Assembly (NCBI RefSeq): GCF_001753675.2
Contig: NZ_MJUW02000021.1
Span: forward strand, 1 to 62,496
DNA from: Candidatus Brocadia sapporoensis
Lineage (GTDB): Bacteria; Planctomycetota; Brocadiia; Brocadiales; Brocadiaceae
Direction of reading: 5' to 3'
Length of the DNA stretch: 62,496 bases
Below the pieces are notes generated by a model. It ran no database searches and had not been told where the DNA came from. It saw only the letters and a list, made by a program, of their open reading frames with translations. Shown piece after piece: positions 8,568-17,398 of the stretch. The position numbers and the translations under genes were made by a program. How positions within the stretch are numbered: the stretch's first letter is position 1; every line of letters starts with the position of its first letter.

Positions 8568-9335
8568 TTATACTATAACACGGGTAAAATCTTCCGCAAA
8601 AATGATCTCACCCTTATAAACGTCTTTCAGGGCATTATTCAAATGGCTATTATTCTTTCTGAAGGTATCGCATATGGGATAAAAGTGCGATAAGACCAAT
8701 CTATCACATTGGGATTCATGCGCAATTTGTGCACAAAGACGTGGCGTTAGGTGCCCTTCTGCCGTTTGATCGTTTGGAAGAGAACATTCAAGAACCAACG
8801 TATTAACTTTTTCAGCGAGGCGAAGAATCCCGTCGCAATACCCCGTATCGCCTGAGTATGTTAAAGTTTTGCCATCCATGGATTCTATACGGTAGCCGAT
8901 ACTGTGTATTGTATGTTGTACTGGTTCCACGATAATTTTCCAGCCGTCAAATTTTCTTTCCCCTTTCTCAATTTCGCAGAAATGCAGGTCAAAGGTCTTC
9001 GGTTTTATAGTTTCACCAAACACTGATAGCAAACCTTCATAAAATGTCTTTAATCCCATAGGTCCAGTAACATAAAGTGGCTTGGTTCTTTTTGGGTCAT
9101 TATATCGCATCGCAAAAAGGATGGAAACGAGATCTAACGAATGATCAGGATGAAAATGGGAATAGAATAGGTGGTCAATATCTAAATAGGTAACATCCGC
9201 AAGGAACAACTGACGTAAAGAGCCTGGGCCGGTATCAAAAACTAAATATTTTTCTTTTATCTTTACAAGGGTACAGGGATATGCCCGCGTCTTCGATGGT
9301 GTTCCCGTACCAGAACCGATAATGGTTAATTCCAT
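8568..9335 (-). CDS. metallo-beta-lactamase-fold hydrolase, RNase Z-like
   Basis: A 255-residue protein with the zinc-site series of the RNase Z/arylsulfatase branch of the metallo-beta-lactamase fold: HFHPDH after a first beta domain, a His in EPVQHTIHSIGYRI, an Asp in SGDTGYCD, and a late His in VLSHFYP. The GSGTGTPSKTRAYPC start resembles RNase Z-type proteins. It lacks the long exosite arm typical of bacterial tRNase Z, so a small-molecule or phosphodiester hydrolase is as likely as tRNA 3' processing. It is the first gene of a two-gene minus-strand unit with the isochorismatase-family protein. Confidence 0.85.
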   Translation of the reverse strand: MELTIIGSGTGTPSKTRAYPCTLVKIKEKYLVFDTGPGSLRQLFLADVTYLDIDHLFYSHFHPDHSLDLVSILFAMRYNDPKRTKPLYVTGPMGLKTFYEGLLSVFGETIKPKTFDLHFCEIEKGERKFDGWKIIVEPVQHTIHSIGYRIESMDGKTLTYSGDTGYCDGILRLAEKVNTLVLECSLPNDQTAEGHLTPRLCAQIAHESQCDRLVLSHFYPICDTFRKNNSHLNNALKDVYKGEIIFAEDFTRVIV

Positions 9336-9644
9336 TTTACAAAATTCTTTCCAGCCATGCCACCGGGTATTATCGTAAATATATATGCTACTAAAAACGC
9401 CCTTACTACAGTAAACGTAATAAATAAGTATTCCCGCAAGTGTAGTCTATGAAAAAGCATATCAAGAAAAATAGTATCCTTGTTAACAAGAAAACCTCAT
9501 TGCAAGAGTTTTGACAGCTTTCTGGCATCGGGTAGCGTAAAATGTTTTGTGCAAATTTAAGATAGGTTAGAAAAAGACGCATTCACCTTTATACTTGGAG
9601 TTGTGGAATTTGAATAACTATAAACTAGGGAAGAAGAATACGCC
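9336..9644. other. spacer between the hydrolase unit and the transposase graveyard
   Basis: About 310 AT-rich bases. It should hold the promoter for the minus-strand hydrolase pair and probably the left end of the IS256-type remnant, but I could not define either precisely. No gene is visible. Confidence 0.4.
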
Positions 9645-10048
9645 ATGACAGAATTTAGCATTAATGTAGCAGAAGTTAAAAAGTATATCAAGGGGTTAAT
9701 AGAAACGCCTGGTAAGATTTTTGTATGGTACGTTACCATGTCAGAGAGAATGTGGACCAATATTTGAGTGAATTAATGGAAGCGGAGTCGACGTATTATA
9801 TAGGGCGGGAGCAATATCAGAGGCGAGGCGAGGACAAAGTAAATCACCGGAATTGCTGATATAAGCAGCGATTTACCCTGAAAGGCATATGGGAGGTTGC
9901 TGCTAATGCTTAATTACATAAATTGCTGCTAGCATTTTTTAACTAACATCCGTGTATTTTTCAAGCATTCGAGGTAGTAATATATTATAGCGTATTATTG
10001 CAATTAAACACTAAAGTACCGGGAGACCAGAAAGGGAAGTTTAAGACG
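9645..10048 (+). pseudogene. IS256-family (mutator-type) transposase remnant
   Basis: Starts as MTEFSINVAEVKKYIKGL, then shifts frame and continues as ENVDQYLSELMEAE, YYIGREQYQRRGEDKVNHRN, and, after an in-frame stop, QRFTLKGIWEVAAN. This order matches the N-terminal 100 residues of IS256-type transposases. About 100 unrelated bases then intervene before the next family piece, KVPGDQKGKFKT, at about 10012-10047. The catalytic DDE region is absent. At least one frameshift, one stop and one insertion make it a dead fragment. Confidence 0.7.
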
Positions 10049-10220
10049 TCCATATTACCTACCCCTACTTTTGCAATTTGGGGAGGGTGCAACCTGCTGA
10101 GATAGCAAAATCAGGAGGTTATGTAAAAAGGTCGGCATTACAGACCGACCTGTCCGGACGCGTAAACCTTGACAGGTTGTCCAAGAATTCAGTGGCCAAC
10201 CTAAACGCATTCTATATAGT

Positions 10221-11353
10221 ATTTGAACGAAAACCAGCCGAAGGCAGATAATACAAAGTAGAGAAGGCGAAAGAATTGAATAAAAGTATTGAATACATAA
10301 AGTAGGAGAGGTAAACTTATGGCAAAAAATGAGGATTTCGTTATTAGCGAGGCGGTAAAAAGGGCAAATATTCGATACGACAATAAAAAGGCAAAAGACA
10401 TTCGACAGAAGACGAGAAAGAGACCTGTACTGAGTTAATCGAAGTATTTGAGCCGCAACAGGAGTTTGGCATCATACCCATTTCCGCGGTACAATCGCCA
10501 ATCAAGAGCCGAGATGAGCTACCGCCGATATTGCGGGTATTGCAACATATCCATGTGTCACACCGGAGTTAAACGCGGAGGTATTCAGGGTATTTAGAGG
10601 GAAAGGTACCGAAGGAGAAGAAAAAGACGGGGAGATACGGGATGGATTTGTGGCATATCCTGGTCTTATCAGCAGAAAGATTAGGGTGTTGGATGCTGAT
10701 TACGCCGGCTGGATGATTTCGCCAACCATCATAAGCTTATCAGGCAGATTCTTGGGGTAGAGACGACGTTTGGAGAGGGCAAGAGATTTTCAAGGCAGGG
10801 TATCAAGGACAAGGCAAGTTTATTGGATGAGGAGACCATCAACAAAATCAATAAGGCAGTGGTGAGAGTGGATTGACGAGTAGTATAAGTGAAAAGATAG
10901 AGGCAAGTATGTTGGCAATCTATGAAAGGGTGCTCTCAACAAATCAGATAGAAGGTATATGCTGCAAAAATGGAGAGACCTGAGTATTTTCACGGGATAT
11001 CGAAAAAGCACATTAACCTGGTGAAGAGACCTGTATGGAGTTAATCGAAGCAAGAGTGATAGAGGGTGAGCAGATACCGGTGGAAGGGAAGGTGTATTCG
11101 TCATTTGAGCCACATACGGAATGGTTGTACAAAGACAAGGCAAACAAAAGGGTGGAATTAGGGCATAACATTCTGGTGGCAAGTGATCAATGGGGCTTTT
11201 TCGTGGAGCAACGGGTTATTGAGAGACAGGCGGAGGTATTGTTGCCGATTCCTCTGGCAGACAAGTTGTTGAATCGATTTGGAGAAGACGCAATGGAGAG
11301 TTTCAGCTTTGATAAGGGTTTTTACAAGCGAGAGAACAAGGAGTTGCTGAGCC
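10221..11353 (+). pseudogene. ISNCY-family transposase remnant, copy A
   Basis: The left end (TTGAACGAAAACCAGCC at 10223) is shared with copies at 23.0 and 56.5 kb. A peptide MAKNEDFVISEAVKRANI opens at 10320. Then, through several frameshifts, come family segments: QEFGIIPISAVQSPIKSR, TPELNAEVFRV, MDLWHILVLS, TTFGEGKRFSRQGIKDKASL and LLDEETINKINKAV. The C-terminal half is in one frame from 11035 to 11361 (ELIEARVIEGEQIPVEGK, FEPHTEWLYKDKANKRVE, FDKGFYKRENKELLS). It stops where a palindromic mini-element joins at 11354, so the normal right end is missing. It is the longest of the three copies and still has most of the N-terminal region. Confidence 0.75.
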
Positions 11354-11484
11354 GTGTCTGAACGAAAAGTACCAAACAGGTCATTTCGAGCGGAGCGAGA
11401 AATCTTTTGAGCATTGAAATTGTAGGGTTTGAAGATTTCTCCCTTCGGTCGAAATAACAAAAGTCTGTGTTTTCGTTCAGACAC
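11354..11484. mobile_element. MITE-like hairpin element with perfect 15-bp terminal inverted repeats
   Basis: The ends are GTGTCTGAACGAAAA (11354-11368) and its exact reverse complement (11470-11484). Inside lies a second, imperfect inverted repeat of about 27 bases (11380-11406 against 11431-11457), so nearly the whole 131 bases can fold back. The outer ends resemble the ISNCY-type ends in this window (TCTGAACGAAAACC at 56.48 kb and TTTGAACGAAAA at 23.98 kb). It is non-coding and probably a non-autonomous derivative mobilised by that transposase. Confidence 0.65.
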
Positions 11485-11722
11485 TAGATAATTGTAACGT
11501 TCCACCGGTAGTCTGGAGTATCATAGTCACCTTTAGCACATGACTCTGTGCCTATGCTTTTTTGCTTAGGGTTTGTTAACATATAGTATTCATACAAATG
11601 GGAAGCGATGAAACTTAATGTCTGATAAGCTTAGAGATAGGACTTGAAAATTTCCACATTTATTGTATCATTTCTACAGTTCTTTCTGCATCTTCAAAAG
11701 AATATTTTAGCTATCTCGTCCA

Positions 11723-12445
11723 TTGAAAATAACACATACTACAAAAAATATTAATACAAGAATTTGTATTGTTTTAGTCTCCATTTCGTTGCTCTTTTTG
11801 TTCATCGAGTACCTGACACATCTGGAGTTTATGTTCCATTTATCCGCAATTCCGCTTGAAATATTAGCTGGTGTTTTTATTGTAGAAAAATTTTTAGAGA
11901 ACAGTGAAAAAACGGAGAAACGAAGGCAACTCATGTTCATAAAAAGTTATGTGTTTCGGTCAGAGTTGCTTAATCTTTTTATTGTTAATTTTGATGCACT
12001 TAAGTCCCCGTCTCTAACAATGTCAAAAATCAGAAATGCAACCTTAGAAGAACTAAAACACATGCGAAAGGAAGCCAATACGATAGAATATCAATCACCG
12101 GAGTTGATGGAGCCGGTAATTATGGAGTACGTCAAGGCCGAGCACGTTTGGCGTAGTTTTATGGAACGAACGATTACCTATAATTTTGAGGAGAGTTTTC
12201 GCGATATGATATTTATCTTGAACTTTATCCACGATGTCAAATTATTTAAAAATAATAACCCTGATAAACTTTTCATTTATGAAGCTGAGAAAAATGTGTT
12301 ATTTATGGAAAAAGCAAAAAAGGTGTTAGGTTCTGGTATTCAAAAATTTTTGGATTACACTATCGAATTAAAGGAAAACTATCCCAATACGTTTGATGAA
12401 CTCATTTCTGACTACGAATTGTCATCAAAAATTAGGGATACCTAA
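11723..12445 (+). CDS. hypothetical membrane protein
   Basis: About 240 residues from a TTG start; not recognised. Two hydrophobic segments at residues 13-31 and 41-55 form a short hairpin anchor. They are followed by a long soluble, charged, mostly helical domain (60-240) on the cytoplasmic side if the positive-inside rule holds (KTEKRRQ directly after the second segment). No ribosome site stands out, so the start is uncertain and a later Met at residue 37 would remove the first segment. Its position next to mobile-element debris suggests accessory DNA. Confidence 0.5.
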   Translation: MKITHTTKNINTRICIVLVSISLLFLFIEYLTHLEFMFHLSAIPLEILAGVFIVEKFLENSEKTEKRRQLMFIKSYVFRSELLNLFIVNFDALKSPSLTMSKIRNATLEELKHMRKEANTIEYQSPELMEPVIMEYVKAEHVWRSFMERTITYNFEESFRDMIFILNFIHDVKLFKNNNPDKLFIYEAEKNVLFMEKAKKVLGSGIQKFLDYTIELKENYPNTFDELISDYELSSKIRDT

Positions 12446-12528
12446 GCTAACAGAAGAGAACTGTAACGACGTAAACTGATCTCACATTCCTGGTTTTATG
12501 CAAAAATGAAATAACACTATTTACGCGG

Positions 12529-13005
12529 ATGAATGTACCGAATGAAAAATTCATGAGGCTTGCCATAGACAAAGCAAAGCAAGGCGTTGAAAATGGGCAA
12601 ACACCTTTTGGGGCATGTATCATAAAAGATGGAGAAATCATTTGCTGTGTGCATAATACCGTTTGGGAAAATATGGACATCACTGCACATGCCGAGGTTC
12701 ATGCAATCAGAACGGCCGGCAGAGCATTGAATACCGTTGATCTGACGGGCTGTATAATTTATTCTACCTGTGAACCTTGTCCCATGTGTTTTAGCGCCTG
12801 CCATTGGGCAAAAATCTCGAAGATTGTGTATGGCACAAAAATCGATGATGCAAAAAAGTTAGGATTCGCTGAGCTTACCATTTCGAATATGACAATGAAA
12901 CAGTTTGGCAACAGTCCGGTAGAAATAGTTTCAGATTGCCTTCGAGATGAGAATTTGGCACTTTTTGAATTTTGGAATAAACAAAAGGACAAGAGGATTT
13001 ATTAG
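12529..13005 (+). CDS. nucleoside/guanine deaminase, CDA fold
   Basis: A 158-residue zinc-dependent deaminase. The active site is intact: HAEV (zinc-binding His and proton-shuttle Glu) near residue 54 and the two zinc cysteines in CEPCPMC near residue 85. Length and the single-domain layout fit the GuaD/TadA group. The C-terminal region (FGNSPVEIVSDCLRDENLALFEFW) resembles guanine deaminase-type members more than tRNA adenosine deaminases, so purine base salvage is the better guess. The ATG has no strong ribosome site. It stands between an orphan membrane protein and the octaheme gene with no clear functional link. Confidence 0.85.
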   Translation: MNVPNEKFMRLAIDKAKQGVENGQTPFGACIIKDGEIICCVHNTVWENMDITAHAEVHAIRTAGRALNTVDLTGCIIYSTCEPCPMCFSACHWAKISKIVYGTKIDDAKKLGFAELTISNMTMKQFGNSPVEIVSDCLRDENLALFEFWNKQKDKRIY

Positions 13006-13080
13006 CTTGCTCATCATTGTCAATACACACATGAAACCACATGAGGCATTTACTTGTCCAATTCTGCCAAAGGAGATAAG

Positions 13081-14616
13081 ATGACTCACCCGTTAGATTA
13101 TTACGAAGCACAGCATAGCAACCATCATACGCCCTCCATCTTAAATCCCATTACAAGAAAAAACAGAGCGGCTTTTGATTCCCCGACTTCCGTTTTCTTG
13201 TCCTCATCAAGGAAGATACGGGTGGATAAAAACAATTTCTCAAACATGTATCTTGTACATTATAATATCGCAAATGTATCTCTAAAACATTTCACCCTTG
13301 TGATCATTTTTGCCGGATTGTTTTTGCTTGCCAGTTGCTCGACTCAAAAGGAAACGACGATCACCCATCAGAAAACGGTCATCTCTGCTCGTGAGGAAAA
13401 ACCTGCACTTACCAAAAGTGAAGTGACATTGACCATTCCCAAAAAGGAGAGAGGAATCACTGAAGAATCCTTGAAATGCATAACGTGTCATGAAGAACAT
13501 GGCATTACGCATGGGTGGGTAGCAGATTGGGAAGGTAGCAAGCATGCAAGAAAAGGTGTGGGATGTGAGATGTGTCATATCAGTTCTGTCACAGAACTGG
13601 CAACAATGGAAGCCACAGAATTGGAATATCTTGGCTCACAAGGAAGCAATTGTGAGGACAAAAAAGTTCGCCGTCATGTCGCAGCCAGCATGTGTGGCAA
13701 ATGCCATAAAAAAGAATACCAGGAATTTATGAAAAGCCGACACTCCATTGGCTGGGAGCGAATGCTTGAGTGCGGAAACCTCATGTCAATTCCAAAGGAC
13801 ATCCGTTCAACAAAATGTGGACAGTGCCACAATATCCAATTCAAATGTGATTCATGCCACACCCGACACACCTTTAGCACCCTTGAGGCGAAAACTCCGG
13901 AGGCATGCAGAACATGTCACACGTGTTCAGATAATCCGCATTATGAGATGTATATTTCCTCCAAACACGGAAGTGTTTATATGGCAAGTCAATCTGGCAT
14001 ATTAAAAGAATCTCAAACCGTTTCCTCCCTAAGATCCCCTGTCTGTGTTACCTGCCATATGCCTCAGGGTACTCATGATCTCAGTTTCGGACTTACCCAT
14101 GGCCCGGTTGCTGGAAATGGACCCTATTATATCAATAGAAACGGAGCCGCTATAGATGAAGTTGAATTTACAAAGAAAAGAATAGACATGCTGTCGATCT
14201 GTAATATATGCCACTCATTCCCTTTTGCAAAAAAGACATTACTGGATGCTGATGACGTATACAAAAACGTTGAGGCTGTTATAAAAGAGGCTCGGGATAT
14301 CGTCTCTGAGTTGGAAAGAGAAAATCTATTGTCTCTATCAATGATCAAAACAGCGGGAATGCTTTTGCCTAGCCACGCCTCCGTTCAGGAGACCTTACCA
14401 TCGTACACAAACAAATCCAGGACAGAACGCTTGTTTATCAAATTAACACAGAGCGCCGCTGTTAGCTGGAAAGGAGCTTTTCATGAGAATCCAGGTTATA
14501 CAAACTTATGCGGGTGGTCAAAACTCCAGGAAGATTTGAGTGATATGAGAGAAGAGGTAAAGAAGATCCATGAAGAGGTAGAATTTCAGAGAAAGATGAA
14601 AATGAAATTACGGTAA
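13081..14616 (+). CDS. octaheme c-type cytochrome, HAO-like, probable lipoprotein
   Basis: The protein has eight CxxCH motifs: CITCH (133), CEMCH (162), CGKCH (205), CGQCH (246), CDSCH (256), CRTCH (276), CVTCH (322) and CNICH (374). Their spacing, the segments SSKHGSVY and CVTCHMPQGTH, and a heme-free helical C terminus place it in the hydroxylamine oxidoreductase (HAO) octaheme family, which oxidises hydroxylamine or hydrazine or reduces nitrite in anammox cells. Whether Tyr473 (HENPGYTNLCGW) equals the tyrosine that cross-links the catalytic P460 heme must be aligned. An AAAGGAG site marks 13081, but a hydrophobic run ending in LLASC (lipobox Cys86) suits a start at 13246 better, which has no ribosome site. 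The mature lipoprotein would face the periplasm or anammoxosome. Confidence 0.85.
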   Translation: MTHPLDYYEAQHSNHHTPSILNPITRKNRAAFDSPTSVFLSSSRKIRVDKNNFSNMYLVHYNIANVSLKHFTLVIIFAGLFLLASCSTQKETTITHQKTVISAREEKPALTKSEVTLTIPKKERGITEESLKCITCHEEHGITHGWVADWEGSKHARKGVGCEMCHISSVTELATMEATELEYLGSQGSNCEDKKVRRHVAASMCGKCHKKEYQEFMKSRHSIGWERMLECGNLMSIPKDIRSTKCGQCHNIQFKCDSCHTRHTFSTLEAKTPEACRTCHTCSDNPHYEMYISSKHGSVYMASQSGILKESQTVSSLRSPVCVTCHMPQGTHDLSFGLTHGPVAGNGPYYINRNGAAIDEVEFTKKRIDMLSICNICHSFPFAKKTLLDADDVYKNVEAVIKEARDIVSELERENLLSLSMIKTAGMLLPSHASVQETLPSYTNKSRTERLFIKLTQSAAVSWKGAFHENPGYTNLCGWSKLQEDLSDMREEVKKIHEEVEFQRKMKMKLR

Positions 14617-15143
14617 TTTTCATTTTCTACAGTTGAAAATACTTCAAGACAGTAAATCCCCTTACATCATTACCTTTGCAGAATTTTGTGTGAGTAAATT
14701 TTCAATATTATTCCTTCTATTTAGTACGACAAAACAAAGGCTTTTCGGATAAAATAGGAACTCAAAATTTTTTCATGCCTGAATTACTCCTGGGATTTTC
14801 CAAAATTGCGTGGAATGAAAGATGCCTTGGTAAGATTTATCGCATTGAGGGCTAGCAAAAGCACGAAAGGGAGACTATAATAAAAGCAGGGCTAGTTTAC
14901 AATGCATACGTATCTAGCAACTTGAGATTTTACCCATACATAGCTTAGTAAGCCCAAATATTTTACATTTCAAATAAATACAAATCTTTTATTGTCTACC
15001 GACTATCACAGCATTTTAAGCTACAGGTCTGCATCTGCAAAACACTCTTATAATCACAACCGGCAATAGTAATTTTATAAATATTGGAATTTATTTACTA
15101 TTAACATTTTGTTTGTACCTTCCGATTATAGAGGATATTTACT
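14617..15143. other. spacer between octaheme gene and signalling gene
   Basis: About 530 AT-rich bases. No coding frame, RNA gene or strong repeat was recognised. It must hold the promoter for the GGDEF-EAL gene, whose GAGG ribosome site is at its end. Confidence 0.5.
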
Positions 15144-17363
15144 ATGGCCAGAATTCAAAAGATACCCAGGGGCATGGAGAAAGTTATGAGCAAAAAGAAG
15201 TTGAAAATACTTCTAGTCGATGACGATGAAGATGACTACGTCATAACAAAAGATCTACTTTCTGAAATACGATGGATGAAATTTGATTTGTACTGGGAAA
15301 AGACACACGAGAATGTGCTCAAGCTATTAAATGATAATCAATTTGACCTCTGTCTTTTCGATTATCGACTAGGCTCAAAAACAGGGTTGGATCTCTTACA
15401 AGAAGTAGTAAAAAATGGTTACAAGGGACCGGTTATTATATTGACTGGACAAGGCGATTATGAAATTGACAAAGAGGTGATGAAAGCAGGCGCATCAGAT
15501 TATCTCGTCAAGGAACAAATTTGTTCATCTTTGCTCGAGCGCTCTATTCGTCACGCTTTAGAGCGTAAACGCACAGAAGAGGCATTGGTGGCATCTAAAG
15601 ATTATGCAGAGAATCTTATCAACAGCTCGATTGATATGATTATAGCTACAAATACGGATCGTCTGATCACCGAGTTTAATCCCGCAGCACAAATGGTGTT
15701 TGAGTACAACAAATACGACGTGCTATACAAACCCTTTCGCATTCTTTTTGCTGACGGAAATGAATGGCAGCATATTAACAGGAAAATTGAGCAGAAAGGG
15801 TGTTTTTCCGGAGAGGTAATCAAGAAAAAGAAAAATGGTGAGACCTTTCATTCATATTTATCTGCATCTGTTTTAAGAGATCTGAAAGGTGGTGAGGTGG
15901 GAATTATTAGCATATCACGTGATATTACTGTGCAAAAGCGTCTTGAGGCGCAACTGTTGTATAATGCTTTTCATGATTCATTGACTGGTCTTCCAAATAG
16001 AAAACTTTTTATGAATCACCTGGAAAAAGTGATAAGACTCTCACAAATGGATAAAGGTTTTTTATTTGCTGTTCTTTTCCTCGACATCGATCGCTTTAAA
16101 GTCATAAATGATAGTCTCGGCCATGCAATAGGTGACAAATTACTGATTTCGATTGCAGAAAGACTCAAGGAATGTCTGCGCCATAATGATATTGTTGCAC
16201 GTTTTGGCGGAGATGAGTTTGTTATACTCCTTAGTGATATAAAAGAGAGTTCGTGTGCAAAAGTAATTGCCGAAAAAATCTTAAATAAACTGAAAGAACC
16301 TTTCTGCCTTGATGGGCACAGCGTATTTACCGGCACGAGCATTGGGATCGTTCTGAGTGAGGAATACTACGATCGGCCAGAGGATATTCTGAGAGATGCC
16401 GATACCGTAATGTATCGTGCAAAAATGAATGGCAGATCGAATTATGCAATGTTTGACAAAGAGATGCACGCTCATGCGGTAAAGACCTTACAGATGGAGG
16501 CTGACCTTCAAAGAGCGATTGTGAACAATGAGTTCAAATTGTATTATCAGCCCATTGTGTCGTTAGCAGATGGTAATATTACCGGTGTTGAGTCTCTTAT
16601 CCGTTGGGAACATCCACAGAAGGGTTTAGTTTCTCCGGCAGAATTCATACCACTGGCAGAAGAAACGGGAATGATTGAATCAATTGGCAGATGGGTAATA
16701 AAGGAGTCTCTTTCTCAGAGTAAGATCTGGCACAATGTAGAATATTCAAACGTGTCTCTTTCAGTAAATGTTTCTGCACGACAATTCCGGAGCCATAACT
16801 TGCCGGAAATAATACGAAGGATATTAGAAGAAACCGGCATGGATTCTATGGCTTTTGACTTGGAGATCACGGAAAGCACTGTCATGGAGGATATGGACAG
16901 AAGCATTAAAACATTAGAAGAGTTGAACAGCATGGGTGTAAAAATCATGCTTGATGATTTTGGTACAGGCTTTTCTGCAATAAACAACCTACGGTTTTTG
17001 CCGGTGAACGGAATAAAAATAGATTTGTCTTTAACGAAAGATATTGCTACGAGTCCTGGCGCTGCAACGATAGCCAAGGCAATTATCAATATGGCGCACG
17101 GCCTTAACAAGAAAGTAATAGCTGAAGGAGTGGAAACGGATGCACAATTGGAATTTTTACGTTCCCATAATTGCGATATGGCACAGGGCTACCTTTTCGG
17201 TAGACCCATGCCGGCTAGTGAACTAGTGAGAATATTGGAAAAAAATTCAATGCATTACAAGATATCGAACGATAAAAAAAGCGTATCAACAGAACATCCA
17301 TTCGAAAGAGCTTTGTTAACCCATTTTCGGCACCACCTACTTCCTCATAATTATGCCTCTTAA
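15144..17363 (+). CDS. REC-PAS-GGDEF-EAL cyclic di-GMP signalling protein
   Basis: A 739-residue cytoplasmic regulator. An N-terminal receiver domain (about 18-135; DDDEDD acidic pocket, phosphoacceptor Asp73 in LFDYRLG) is followed by a PAS domain (about 155-275), a GGDEF domain with intact GGDEF at 355-359, and an EAL domain. In the EAL domain the signature reads ESL (483-485), keeping the catalytic Glu, with DDFGTGFSAINNL and AEGVE also conserved. Both synthesis and breakdown of cyclic di-GMP therefore look possible, with phosphorylation or PAS ligand choosing between them. GAGG lies eight bases before the ATG. No partner kinase is adjacent; the nearest is the hybrid kinase at 29 kb. Confidence 0.93.
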   Translation: MARIQKIPRGMEKVMSKKKLKILLVDDDEDDYVITKDLLSEIRWMKFDLYWEKTHENVLKLLNDNQFDLCLFDYRLGSKTGLDLLQEVVKNGYKGPVIILTGQGDYEIDKEVMKAGASDYLVKEQICSSLLERSIRHALERKRTEEALVASKDYAENLINSSIDMIIATNTDRLITEFNPAAQMVFEYNKYDVLYKPFRILFADGNEWQHINRKIEQKGCFSGEVIKKKKNGETFHSYLSASVLRDLKGGEVGIISISRDITVQKRLEAQLLYNAFHDSLTGLPNRKLFMNHLEKVIRLSQMDKGFLFAVLFLDIDRFKVINDSLGHAIGDKLLISIAERLKECLRHNDIVARFGGDEFVILLSDIKESSCAKVIAEKILNKLKEPFCLDGHSVFTGTSIGIVLSEEYYDRPEDILRDADTVMYRAKMNGRSNYAMFDKEMHAHAVKTLQMEADLQRAIVNNEFKLYYQPIVSLADGNITGVESLIRWEHPQKGLVSPAEFIPLAEETGMIESIGRWVIKESLSQSKIWHNVEYSNVSLSVNVSARQFRSHNLPEIIRRILEETGMDSMAFDLEITESTVMEDMDRSIKTLEELNSMGVKIMLDDFGTGFSAINNLRFLPVNGIKIDLSLTKDIATSPGAATIAKAIINMAHGLNKKVIAEGVETDAQLEFLRSHNCDMAQGYLFGRPMPASELVRILEKNSMHYKISNDKKSVSTEHPFERALLTHFRHHLLPHNYAS

Positions 17364-17398
17364 ACATGAATTTCCACTATCGGCTTATTGAAGATACA

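Noticed and set aside
10121-10150. AGGTCGG...CCGACCT hairpin resembling a sequence near 1366
   Set aside because: The resemblance is limited to about 14 bases and could not be tied to a defined element end.
12447-12804. Minus-strand frames over the deaminase gene
   Set aside because: They are shadows of the deaminase, which has an intact zinc site on the plus strand.
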